Below are positions 7,237 through 15,528 of a stretch of DNA of 49,718 nt, in pieces. Each line of letters starts with the position of its first letter. The first letter of the stretch is position 1. The DNA comes from JAGOEX01 sp964630905 (GTDB taxonomy: Bacteria > UBP6 > UBA1177), in NCBI GenBank assembly GCA_964630905.1, contig CAZVWR010000018.1:1-49718 (forward strand). Direction: 5' to 3'. The translations under genes and the position numbers were made by a program. The notes below the pieces were generated by a model. The model was not told where the DNA came from. It worked only from the letters and a program-made list of their open reading frames with translations, and made no database searches.

Positions 7237-8724
7237 GTGTCAAAAAAAGTTATCGTAATAGGGGCAGGCCCTGGCGGTCTCAGCTCAGCAATGATCCTTG
7301 CTTCAAAAGGATTTGATGTGACGGTATACGAACAGAAAAGTTATCCCGGCGGAAGGAACGGATCTATTTCAAGAAACGGCTTTACTTTTGATATCGGTCC
7401 GACATTTCTGATGATGGTCGATATCCTTGAAGATGTTTTCAGCATCTCCGGCAGAAAACTTTCAGACTATGTTGAACTTACTGAGCTCGATCCGATGTAC
7501 CGTCTCTCTTTTGACGGCGGAAAAAAAGAGTTCTTCCCAAGCCGCAGACCTGAAAAGATGAAAGCTGAGATCGAAAGATTCAGCCCCGACAGTTTTGAGG
7601 GATATCAGAAATATCTTTTGAAAGAATCTGCCAAATGCAGAAAAATTCTCCCGATATTAAAAAAACCCTTTAACAGTGTCACCGATCTTTTAGACTGGGA
7701 ACTCCTTTCCTCAGGTCCAAGTGCGACACCGCTTAAAACACTCAGCGACGTCCTTGGCAGTTATTATAAAGATGAATACATGCGGAAAGCTTTCACTTTT
7801 CAGGGAAAATACATCGGGATGTCACCGTGGGAAGCTCCGGGTCTTTTCAGCATTCTGTCATATGTCGAGCATGGTGCGGGAATATTTCATGTTGAAGGAG
7901 GACTTAATAAAATTTCACAGGCAATGGCAAATATCGTTAAAGAGGATGGCGGAAAAATTCACTTCAACACAAAAGTATCAGAAATTATTATTGAAAACGG
8001 TTTGGCAATCGGTGTTGAACTTGAGAACGGCACTATTGACAGAAGTGATTTTGTCATCATAAACGCCGATTTCGCCCATGCAATGACACATCTTGTAAAA
8101 GAAGACCACAGAAAGAAATATAACAACAGAAAGATCGAGTCGCTTGAATACAGTTGTTCAGGATTTCTCATGTATCTGGGGGTGAACGGAATTTATGACA
8201 GCATTCCGCACCACAACATCCTTTTTGCCGATGATTACCGTAAAAACATTGATGATATAGTTAAAAGAAAAGTTATCAGCGACGATCTTTCAATTTATGT
8301 TCAGAACGCTTCAGTTGTCGATAAAACTGTTGCTCCAAATGGAAAATCAACCCTTTTCGTCCTTGTTTTCATGCCGAATAACACAAGCGGAATTGATTGG
8401 GATAAAGAAAAGGACAAACTTCGTGAACGGGTTCTGGACAAGCTAGAAAAGCAAGGTTTTCAAGGACTTAGGCAAAGAATAGAAGAAGAAGTGATAATCA
8501 CTCCAAAGAACTGGGAAAAAGATTATTCAGTTTATAACGGGGCGATATTCAACATAAGTCACAAACTTAAATATATGCTCTATTTCAGACCTCACAACAA
8601 GTTTGAAGATATCGGCAGCTGCTATCTTGTTGGTGGCGGAACACATCCCGGAAGCGGGCTTCCTACAATTTATGAATCTGGGCGTATCTCAGCAGAACTT
8701 ATTTTAAAGGAGTGCGGCCTATGA
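7237..8724 (+). CDS. CrtI/phytoene desaturase-family FAD-dependent oxidoreductase
   Basis: 495 residues. The N-terminal dinucleotide-binding motif is VIVIGAGPGGLSSAM (5-19), followed by YEQKSYPGGRNGS and FDIGPTFLMM, characteristic of the CrtI/CrtN desaturase family. The C-terminal FAD-binding block is YLVGGGTHPGSGLPTIYES (463-481). Family members dehydrogenate or isomerise polyprenoid chains. The start is GTG at 7237 with GGAGGA at 7228-7234. The stop overlaps the UbiB-like gene (ATGA), so the two are translationally coupled. No phytoene synthase or other carotenoid gene is visible, so a carotenoid role is not established; another isoprenoid or quinone-like substrate is possible. Confidence 0.82.
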   Translation: MSKKVIVIGAGPGGLSSAMILASKGFDVTVYEQKSYPGGRNGSISRNGFTFDIGPTFLMMVDILEDVFSISGRKLSDYVELTELDPMYRLSFDGGKKEFFPSRRPEKMKAEIERFSPDSFEGYQKYLLKESAKCRKILPILKKPFNSVTDLLDWELLSSGPSATPLKTLSDVLGSYYKDEYMRKAFTFQGKYIGMSPWEAPGLFSILSYVEHGAGIFHVEGGLNKISQAMANIVKEDGGKIHFNTKVSEIIIENGLAIGVELENGTIDRSDFVIINADFAHAMTHLVKEDHRKKYNNRKIESLEYSCSGFLMYLGVNGIYDSIPHHNILFADDYRKNIDDIVKRKVISDDLSIYVQNASVVDKTVAPNGKSTLFVLVFMPNNTSGIDWDKEKDKLRERVLDKLEKQGFQGLRQRIEEEVIITPKNWEKDYSVYNGAIFNISHKLKYMLYFRPHNKFEDIGSCYLVGGGTHPGSGLPTIYESGRISAELILKECGL

Positions 8725-9965
8725 AGATTATTGATTTTGTTCAACTTTTAAGAGAAATTTATGGAAAAAAAGAACCAGACCTTGAAAAGATTGAAGGGAT
8801 GGGGCTTCTTGCAGTAAAAATTGCTCAGCATTTTGCGTTAAGGATCGATTTCCTTGATGAATCGGTCTGCCGTCATCTGATGAAACTTTATGGACACGCT
8901 TCAAAGCTTGACAGAACTGTTTCCGAATCTCTTCTGCGTGAAGTGACACCTGACGGATGGGAAAAGAATTTTGCCCGTCTTGACTACAACCCTTTTACTG
9001 CCGCTTCCGTCGGGCAGGTTCATAATGCAAAGCTTCATGACGGGACTGAAGTTATTGTAAAACTGATAAAAAGCGACTATCTTGAGAACTTTTTATATGA
9101 CATTAAGCGACTGAAAAGACTGATGAAGACCGCTATATTCTTTTATCCGAAACTTGAGAGGGTCTTTGATCCGGTCGCAATCCTTGACTACATTGCTCAG
9201 TACACAACTCAAGAACTTAATCTTGTTGATGAATATAACGGTCAGCAGACACTTATGAAGCTCGCTGATGACAACCGTCACAGATACGATTTCTCCAAGT
9301 TAAAGTTTCATAAAATCTATCGGGAAATGACTGGTGAGCGGTATCTTGTGAGTGAAAAGATTAAAGGAAAAACCCTTGATGACCTCATTGTTGAAGGTAA
9401 AGTGACTTATCAAATGATACTGGACCTTTTCCAGATCCACGGATTTTATCTTTTTGCCGCAGGTACTTTTCACGGCGACATTCATCCCGGAAATATCATG
9501 GTTGATGATGACGGATATTTTTATTTTATTGATACAGGTGCGGTAAGCTCAGTTTCCAAAAGGATGAGGGTCGGTCTTTTCCGTTTTTTTGAATCGCTGA
9601 GCCAGTTTGACTATGAAACAAGCGCCGAAAGAATACAACTTATGGCAACAACGACAATTTCAGGAAAGAAATTAGATAGTTACAAAGTTAAATTCATGGA
9701 ACTCTACAAAGATTTTGCAGGGAGCACCGTGAGCGAAGTGAGTCTTACAAAAAAGATGATGGAAACCATTAAGCTTGCTGTTCACAGCGGAATGCGGTTT
9801 GAAAAGGATATGTTCTCGATCATAAAAAGCATGATGTATCTTGACGGAATGGTTCTGCGGGTCAATCCGAAAGCCCAGCTCATGAAAGATATGCAGCCCT
9901 TCATCGGAGCTTTCAACAAAGTTTTAAGCGAAATGGATATTGAGGAAGGCAGGCTTGCTAACTGA
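8721..9965 (+). CDS. UbiB/AarF/ADCK-type atypical kinase-like protein
   Basis: 414 residues. Family signposts, with variants: KIAQ (33-36) in place of the usual KxGQ; AASVGQVH (94-101), the Ala-rich loop; Lys114 in VIVKLIK; Glu165 in QELNLVDE; HGDIHPGN (251-258) as catalytic loop; and DTG (271-273) where DFG or DxG stands. UbiB proteins are ATPases/kinases that support biosynthesis or distribution of polyprenyl lipids such as ubiquinone. Here the partner is a CrtI-like desaturase rather than a ubi gene. ATG 8721 has AAGGAG 8 bases upstream; a GTG at 8712 lies on that site and is rejected. No C-terminal membrane helices are obvious. The 3' end overlaps the RlmL-like gene by 8 bp, tail to tail. 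Confidence 0.85.
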   Translation: MKIIDFVQLLREIYGKKEPDLEKIEGMGLLAVKIAQHFALRIDFLDESVCRHLMKLYGHASKLDRTVSESLLREVTPDGWEKNFARLDYNPFTAASVGQVHNAKLHDGTEVIVKLIKSDYLENFLYDIKRLKRLMKTAIFFYPKLERVFDPVAILDYIAQYTTQELNLVDEYNGQQTLMKLADDNRHRYDFSKLKFHKIYREMTGERYLVSEKIKGKTLDDLIVEGKVTYQMILDLFQIHGFYLFAAGTFHGDIHPGNIMVDDDGYFYFIDTGAVSSVSKRMRVGLFRFFESLSQFDYETSAERIQLMATTTISGKKLDSYKVKFMELYKDFAGSTVSEVSLTKKMMETIKLAVHSGMRFEKDMFSIIKSMMYLDGMVLRVNPKAQLMKDMQPFIGAFNKVLSEMDIEEGRLAN

Positions 9966-11118
9966 CATCTTTCTTTGATCTGTTACTTCCTGACACCATT
10001 TTATATTCAAAAAGGCGGCACTCAAGAGGTCCGTTGAATAGTGGTGTACGCTTTGAAACGGAAAGACGGATATGTTTTGGCATCTCAAGGTCTGATGACA
10101 GAAGATAAGCATTCCAGCCTGAGAAGTTCTTTTTGAGTATGTCCCCTATTTTTGGATAGAGTTCTCTAAGTTCGTTTATCTCCCCCATCCTTTCACCGTA
10201 CGGAAGATTTGCAATGATGATGCCGTTATCAGCCGGAGCTGAAAGATCAAGTATATCTGAACATTTAAGTGTCACGGCTTCAAGCAGTCCGGCATTTTCA
10301 AGGTTTACTTTTGCCATTTCAACGGCATCATCCGAAATGTCACTGCCGAATATCGGAAGTTCAGTCACATCCAGTTCTTCTTCAACAGCTTTTTCACAAA
10401 TTTTTAGCCAGAGATCGCGGTCAAAATCCTTAAATTTCTCAAATGCGAATTTTCTTGATATCCCCGGAGCAATGTTTAAAGACATCTGTGCCGCTTCGAT
10501 CAGAAAAGTTCCGCTTCCGCACATCGGATCAAGAAGAGGAATTCCCGGCTTCCACCCTGCAAGATAAAGAATGCCGGCGGCAAGATTTTCTCTTATCGGT
10601 GCAACATTCGTCTCTTCGCGGAATCCCCTTTTAAAAAGTGTGTCTCCCGATGTATCAATTGAAATCACCAACTCTTTTTCAGTGATGAATCCGTGGATTC
10701 TAATATCGGGATTATTGGGTTCTACATCCGGTCTTGAGCCGGTCTCTTTTCTAAATCTGTCACATATCGCATCTTTGATCTTAAGTCCTGCGAAATTGAG
10801 ACTTTTAAGAGGACATCTGATCCCGACCATGCTGACTCTGATCGTTCTTGAGAGATCAAACCATTTGTGCCACGGAATTAAATATGCAAGATCATAAATA
10901 TCCTGCTCATCTCTATATTCTGACGATGACACCTTCCAATAGATCCTGCTTGCAGTGCGGACAAAGAGATTGGCTTTGTAACATACTGAAATATCTCCTG
11001 AAAAGTGAACTGCACCGTCATCTTTTCTGATATCAGCTGCAGAAATTTCTGAAAGTTCGTTACTTAGAGGAACTTCAAGACCTCTGGGGCATGTGGCAAA
11101 GAAATTGAATGTCATCAT
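9958..11118 (-). CDS. rlmL: THUMP-domain class I RNA methyltransferase (RlmL/YcbY N-terminal type)
   Basis: 386 residues. The N-terminal ferredoxin-like/THUMP module (about 1-165, starting FFATCPRGLEVPLSNEL) precedes a Rossmann methyltransferase. The latter has LLDPMCGSGTFLIEAA (SAM motif I, about residues 194-209), FGSDISDDAV (motif II) and the catalytic NLPYGER, the NPPY-type motif of N2-guanine methyltransferases. It matches the RlmL half of E. coli RlmKL, which makes m2G2445 in 23S rRNA, and lacks the fused RlmK half. The start ATG follows the stop of the repeat lipoprotein by 3 bases with no clear Shine-Dalgarno site, so coupling is likely. An ATG one codon later is possible. Confidence 0.88.
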   Translation of the reverse strand: MMTFNFFATCPRGLEVPLSNELSEISAADIRKDDGAVHFSGDISVCYKANLFVRTASRIYWKVSSSEYRDEQDIYDLAYLIPWHKWFDLSRTIRVSMVGIRCPLKSLNFAGLKIKDAICDRFRKETGSRPDVEPNNPDIRIHGFITEKELVISIDTSGDTLFKRGFREETNVAPIRENLAAGILYLAGWKPGIPLLDPMCGSGTFLIEAAQMSLNIAPGISRKFAFEKFKDFDRDLWLKICEKAVEEELDVTELPIFGSDISDDAVEMAKVNLENAGLLEAVTLKCSDILDLSAPADNGIIIANLPYGERMGEINELRELYPKIGDILKKNFSGWNAYLLSSDLEMPKHIRLSVSKRTPLFNGPLECRLFEYKMVSGSNRSKKDVS

Positions 11119-11121
11119 TGA

Positions 11122-12315
11122 CTATTTTATACAGAAAACTTCTGCCTGACCACCTTCTTCATAGTTCTTGTAACCTATGGATGCATTGCTGAAGTTAACT
11201 GTCCAGACACTTGTTGCAACATCACTGACAATCGACGAAGTCCAGAACTCACCTGTTATGTTTTCATCACTGAGAACACAGTAGTCAAATTGACCATTAC
11301 CACACGGATAACATCCCTCACCAAGGCATGTTGAAACAGAATTGCATGCTGAACCTGCCTGACAATCTCCGCTGGAAACAGTTCCAATACAGTTTTGTAT
11401 AATAAGTCTCATCTGATCAAGTGAAGCATAAGATCCGCCGTTATTACCACAGAATGCCTGACCATTTGCATAAGTCATCGGAGAATTAGCTTTAATCCAC
11501 TGATATCCGGCACCATATTCCCAATTTAAATAAACACATTCTGAACCGTTCCAGGAATATCCTGTATTGCACTTGAAACGGCAGCTCGTTACGCTTCCCT
11601 CTTCGTTATATTCTGTTTCCGGATCATCCGGCGGATTCCATGTAACACCGTCATCAAAAGTTTCCTGATTATAGCTCTGAACTGAATTCCAGACATATGC
11701 TCCATTTGTATCGGGAAGAGGATCAGGGCACTCATAAGTTCTTGAACCTGTAGCCGCCTTGGTACATATTGAACCGTTCCAGATGAATCCCTGAGCACAT
11801 TTGAACTGACAGCTTGTGGTGCTCGGTGTATCACTATAATCCGTTACAGAATCATCTGGAGGATAATAAGATGCTCCCTGATCGGTTGATTCCTGCTTAT
11901 ATTCCGAAACAGTATTCCATTCATACTCCTCTCCTTCCGGTTTCGGCTGGCAGTAATAAGTTCTGGTAACACAATTCGGATTGGAAACACATTCACTGTA
12001 ATTCCAAGTGTAACAAGTTGCACATGTATACTGACAGCTTGTAGTACTTGGATAGAACTTATCGCCGTATTCAGTATCCGGGTCATCAGCCGGTTCCCAA
12101 GATGAACCGTTCCATGTCTGCTCATATTCTGGAACAGAATTCCATGCGTAACCTTCTCCGCCGGGCTTGCTCTTACATTTATAGGCTCTTTTCTCTCCTA
12201 TTTCCGGTGGCTTAGGTGGTGTATAAAGTCCTTTGAAATCGGTTTCTTCACATGCGGAGAAAATTGCCAGAAACATCGCTGCTGTCAACAGTATCGTTAT
12301 AAATTTATTTATCAT
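11122..12315 (-). CDS. lipoprotein with three Cys-rich repeats and a C-terminal DUF1566 (Lcl-like) domain
   Basis: 397 residues. The signal ends in the lipobox FSAC (Cys about 22). Three repeats of roughly 65-75 residues follow. Each has Y-x-C near the start, then a YxWNSV/NTVxxYxQ motif, an acidic PDD(P/S)xTxY segment, TSCxxxC, and a closing WN(G/Y)SxC. The C-terminal part (about 265-397: GYQWIKANSPMTYANGQAFC, then FWTSS and VWTVNFSNA) matches the DUF1566/Lcl C-terminal domain found in many surface lipoproteins. It is likely exported and disulfide-bonded, perhaps with help from the TlpA-like thioredoxin two genes upstream. Strong GGGGAG site before the ATG. The function is unknown; adhesion or ligand binding is a guess. 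Confidence 0.75.
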   Translation of the reverse strand: MINKFITILLTAAMFLAIFSACEETDFKGLYTPPKPPEIGEKRAYKCKSKPGGEGYAWNSVPEYEQTWNGSSWEPADDPDTEYGDKFYPSTTSCQYTCATCYTWNYSECVSNPNCVTRTYYCQPKPEGEEYEWNTVSEYKQESTDQGASYYPPDDSVTDYSDTPSTTSCQFKCAQGFIWNGSICTKAATGSRTYECPDPLPDTNGAYVWNSVQSYNQETFDDGVTWNPPDDPETEYNEEGSVTSCRFKCNTGYSWNGSECVYLNWEYGAGYQWIKANSPMTYANGQAFCGNNGGSYASLDQMRLIIQNCIGTVSSGDCQAGSACNSVSTCLGEGCYPCGNGQFDYCVLSDENITGEFWTSSIVSDVATSVWTVNFSNASIGYKNYEEGGQAEVFCIK

Positions 12316-12326
12316 TTTTCTCCCCC

Positions 12327-14087
12327 TTAATGAAACATGAATTCAAAACTTGTGTAGAAAACTATCTGCCCTTTCTTATAGTCAGATTTGTAATCCCAGC
12401 CCATATCAACATTCAAAAGCGTTATGTTGAAACCCGACCTGTCATCTGTCCACAGATAAATCGGCAGATTAATCGCCCACATGGAAACACCCACAAGATA
12501 CTTATTTGGATAACCTGTTGTTCCAAGAAGAGCTTCGACCTGTGGACCACCTCCTGCAAGATACCAGAAATTGAGCTTGGTGTTAAGTTTGAAATCAAAC
12601 GATCTCATTCCAAGGAAACCTTTATCAAAGTTGAAATCAGATACGATTCCCATTCTGGCAAGAATTGACCATGAGAAAAAACGGTGGTAATCAGCTTTGC
12701 TGCCGCTACCTACTCCGATCTCAAGACCGAAATCAATGCCGATATAGAATGCCTTGTCAAAAACGCCGCCTACGGGAATGCTCATAAGTCCGTGGAGATT
12801 GAACTGTCCTCTTCTGCTGCTTCTTGATGAGCTGTAATCATAATTGTAGTTGTTGTATGAATAGCTCGGTGTCGTTTCAACTGGAGGAGTATATACAACT
12901 TCTTTTTTAAGAATCGCTTCAACTATTTTAACCTCTCCTTCGGTTAAAGAGAGTTCCTGCCTGAACTCACCTTCAGCTGCTTTAACATGAATGTTTTTAC
13001 TGCATAGCGGCACTTTCCATGTTTTCGGTGTTTTGCCGATAGGAGCCGGGTTTCCATCCACAAAGACTTCAGCTTCAATATCCATGTCTTTCTCATCCTT
13101 TGCGGAAACCTTTATTCCCGACTCTCTTGGATTCATTTTAAAAGTGATGATCTTATCCTCACCCCTTTTCATAACAAATTTTTCCATTTCATTATAATGG
13201 CATTTGTTCTTTGTCTGAACCTGATGTCCTCCTGTAGGAACAATTCTTTTTGATATAGGTGTAACACCCAGATCTTTTCCGTCAAGTTCAACTTCCATTC
13301 CGGAAGGTTCTGAATTTATCGTTATCCATCCGAAGTTTGGTTCAAGCACCAGATTGAGAACTAATCCAGCTTTGACATCATATTCCTTCTGGTGGGGAAC
13401 ATAATTTTCTTTCTGAATTGTAATCATGTGTTTTCCGAAAGGCATCATTTTAGAACACGGAGTGGTCTGACACTTCATTATCCCGTCAACCATGACTATC
13501 GCTTCGCCCGGTTCAGTAGAGATCTTCACTATTGTTCCGTCCTCGTCTTCAATATTCATATTCAGAGCTTCCTCTGATATTCTTCCTGCCTGGAATGCAC
13601 TCTTTTTGCCGGTAAAATTAAAATTGTCTACCGCACCGTAAAGACCTTTATCAGTACAATCGAACTTGTCTTCCCAAGCATCAACACCGGCTCTTTTTTC
13701 AACATCGAATTTTCTTATGCTGATCTGGCAAGTCCCTTCATAAAGTTTCTTGATCTCGGTATTTATAAGAAAATTTGCCTGCAGCTGGGCAGTAAGAGAG
13801 ATCTGACATTTTTCATCTACACACTGTTTTCTGCTCCCTTCCGCTGTGTCTGCTATTGCCTGTTCAAGAGCTGTATCCCTGTCTGCTTTCGGGATCATCC
13901 AGTAGACACCGGTTATCTGGAATTTTGTAAAGATGTAATCTGTAATTTTAATTTGAACCTTTGCGTCAAAAATATTTTCGCTATCCTGAATATCCATTAC
14001 TGCAAGACGGTCTTTTTCAGTTGCACCGGCAATTAACGGAATTATCAGAAAAACAACTGCCAGAAACAGTAAATTAAGTTTTCTCAC
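12327..14087 (-). CDS. PEGA-repeat protein with C-terminal barrel-like domain
   Basis: 586 residues beginning with a signal peptide (MRKLNLLFLAVVFLIIPLIAG). Residues about 25-175 form a DUF-like domain (LAVMDIQDSENIFDAKVQIKITDYIF). Several PEGA-type beta domains follow (ISTEPGEAIVMVDG, INSEPSGMEVELDGKDLGVTP, VFVDGNPAPIGKTP). A Tyr/Ser-rich linker (YNNYNYDYSSSRSSRRG) leads to a strand-rich C-terminal part ending FYTSFEFMFH, which looks like an outer-membrane barrel. PEGA domains are typically surface or periplasmic binding modules. The start is GTG at 14085-14087, overlapping the TlpA stop (GTGA), so the two are translationally coupled. Confidence 0.75.
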   Translation of the reverse strand: MRKLNLLFLAVVFLIIPLIAGATEKDRLAVMDIQDSENIFDAKVQIKITDYIFTKFQITGVYWMIPKADRDTALEQAIADTAEGSRKQCVDEKCQISLTAQLQANFLINTEIKKLYEGTCQISIRKFDVEKRAGVDAWEDKFDCTDKGLYGAVDNFNFTGKKSAFQAGRISEEALNMNIEDEDGTIVKISTEPGEAIVMVDGIMKCQTTPCSKMMPFGKHMITIQKENYVPHQKEYDVKAGLVLNLVLEPNFGWITINSEPSGMEVELDGKDLGVTPISKRIVPTGGHQVQTKNKCHYNEMEKFVMKRGEDKIITFKMNPRESGIKVSAKDEKDMDIEAEVFVDGNPAPIGKTPKTWKVPLCSKNIHVKAAEGEFRQELSLTEGEVKIVEAILKKEVVYTPPVETTPSYSYNNYNYDYSSSRSSRRGQFNLHGLMSIPVGGVFDKAFYIGIDFGLEIGVGSGSKADYHRFFSWSILARMGIVSDFNFDKGFLGMRSFDFKLNTKLNFWYLAGGGPQVEALLGTTGYPNKYLVGVSMWAINLPIYLWTDDRSGFNITLLNVDMGWDYKSDYKKGQIVFYTSFEFMFH

Positions 14088-14620
14088 TTTTTGACCCCCG
14101 ATGTCAGTTTTTTAATTTCTTCAAGAATTTCAGTATGTTTTGCTGATTTTTTAACTATTTTAAATTCGTCGTTAAGCAGGAAAACCATCGGAACTTCGAC
14201 TGTCGTCTTTTCATTCTCCGTTTTTGAAACACCGAACTTATCACCGACCGCATAAAAAAGATCATACATAACCGGGAAACTTACCTTGTTGATATCAAAA
14301 TATTCCTTCACAAGCGGTTTTTCATCTTTGGCTTTCATTTTATCTGAAGGAAGGGCGACAACGATCATTTCGACACCTTTCTTCTGAAGCTCGGGGTATT
14401 CTTTCTCCCAGTCGGGAAGAGCCTTTTTGCAAGGCTCGCATACTATGCTGAAAAAATCGACGACATAATACTTTGCTTTCGTTTTTGCCTTGAAATCTTT
14501 CATGTTGAAAAAATTGCCGTTCAGATCATAGCTGATAAAATTGTAAGCTTTTTTATCATTGCTGCCGTAGATTTGAAACAGACAGAGCAGAATGATCATC
14601 ACCGCAAAAAGTTTTTTCAT
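14084..14620 (-). CDS. TlpA/ResA-like exported thioredoxin-fold protein
   Basis: 178 residues. Signal peptide MKKLFAVMIILLCLFQIYGS, then a thioredoxin fold: FFSIVCEPCKKALPDWEKEY carries the redox motif CEPC, and EVPMVFLLNDEF contains the cis-Pro loop (VP). The Val-Asp-Phe-Phe-Ser-Ile segment replaces the more common NFWATWC. It is expected in the periplasm as a thiol:disulfide reductant or oxidant. The neighbouring operon genes encode a Cys-rich repeat lipoprotein and an envelope protein, plausible clients. GGAGG lies 5-6 bases before the ATG. Confidence 0.85.
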   Translation of the reverse strand: MKKLFAVMIILLCLFQIYGSNDKKAYNFISYDLNGNFFNMKDFKAKTKAKYYVVDFFSIVCEPCKKALPDWEKEYPELQKKGVEMIVVALPSDKMKAKDEKPLVKEYFDINKVSFPVMYDLFYAVGDKFGVSKTENEKTTVEVPMVFLLNDEFKIVKKSAKHTEILEEIKKLTSGVKK

Positions 14621-14637
14621 CGTTTCCTCCAGTTTAT

Positions 14638-15462
14638 TTATTGTGCCAGCATTTTCTGTACAAGTTTCTTCATCCCCTTGTCAACGGCTTCTTCCGGTGT
14701 ATATTCACCCCATTTCATCTCTTCAACTATCGTATTAAGCTCCCTTCCTTCAACAAGTGAGAACTGTCTGATGATCACTTTCACTTTTGTAATAAATACT
14801 TTGCCGTCCTGTTTCGGCTCTTCAACTTCACCTTTTACAACAATGAAATATGCTGTGTCAGATTTTTTTGCGATCTCATCAATTGACACATTGTCATCTA
14901 CAGGAAGAGCAGATCCCGCTATTTTCAAACCTTTTTTCTGTGACCACTGTCTCACAAAATCGCTCAGTATGTCTTCATGTCCGGCTTTTGCAGGAATAAC
15001 TTTATATCCTGTCATTCCCTTTATCTCTTTTGCAATTCTTCCGGCCTCATCAACCGGCACAGCTATCTGAACATATCCGTTGAACTTTCCATCAACTTTT
15101 TCGGTGAACACATTGGTTTTGTTGAATTTATTGATCTTAATGGGAGATCCGGTGATTACACTGTTCTTTTTAAGCGAGTAGGAATAAACACCGTCTGTCT
15201 CTGACTCAACATCTTCCAAAGTTGCGTTGACAGAAACCCCGAAATATAGATTGAGATCACCGAGAGCAGCAATGAATGCTGAATCCATGGCCTCTTTTTC
15301 AGTCTGTTTTCCGTCAGAACGGCCGACAACATAAACAGAACCGTTAAAGTTTGCATGTCCTGTCTGCCTGGTCCATTCCGGTTTTACAACAGGTGCTGTT
15401 CCGCATCCTGAAATCGCAAAAAACAACATAAAAATTACGCAATTCCTGACAAGATTCTTCAC
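14638..15462 (-). CDS. LPP20-like lipoprotein
   Basis: 274 residues. With the GTG at 15460-15462 (GGAG 7 bases upstream) the product starts MKNLVRNCVIFMLFFAISGC, a lipoprotein signal with lipobox ISGC. The frame extends to a TTG at 15477 that lacks its own site. After the lipobox, PEWTRQ, YVVGRSDGKQTEKEAMDSAF and a downstream LGDLNLYFGVSV follow the PxW...GR..G..A...A..DA...L pattern of LPP20-family lipoproteins. The Sel1-like lipoprotein at 22801-24522 has the same N-terminal pattern. First gene of an envelope operon with TlpA-like, PEGA and repeat-lipoprotein genes. The role is unknown. Confidence 0.7.
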   Translation of the reverse strand: MKNLVRNCVIFMLFFAISGCGTAPVVKPEWTRQTGHANFNGSVYVVGRSDGKQTEKEAMDSAFIAALGDLNLYFGVSVNATLEDVESETDGVYSYSLKKNSVITGSPIKINKFNKTNVFTEKVDGKFNGYVQIAVPVDEAGRIAKEIKGMTGYKVIPAKAGHEDILSDFVRQWSQKKGLKIAGSALPVDDNVSIDEIAKKSDTAYFIVVKGEVEEPKQDGKVFITKVKVIIRQFSLVEGRELNTIVEEMKWGEYTPEEAVDKGMKKLVQKMLAQ

Positions 15463-15497
15463 GAGTCCGCTCCGCAAAAAGAAATTTAATGGAGATA

Positions 15498-15524
15498 ATT
15501 ATATTAAATCTGTTAAAAAATCAA
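15498..15524 (-). promoter_or_regulatory. probable promoter of the envelope operon
   Basis: On the minus strand TTGATT (15524-15519) and a perfect TATAAT (15503-15498) are separated by 15 bp, or by 16 if the -35 is read one base upstream. It lies in the 66-bp gap between the OPT gene stop and the LPP20-like start. Spacing is short, hence modest confidence. Confidence 0.45.
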
Positions 15525-15528
15525 GATT

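Noticed and set aside
14573..15070. 165-residue plus-strand frame
   Set aside because: Antisense to the LPP20-like and TlpA-like genes, both of which have signals and family motifs.
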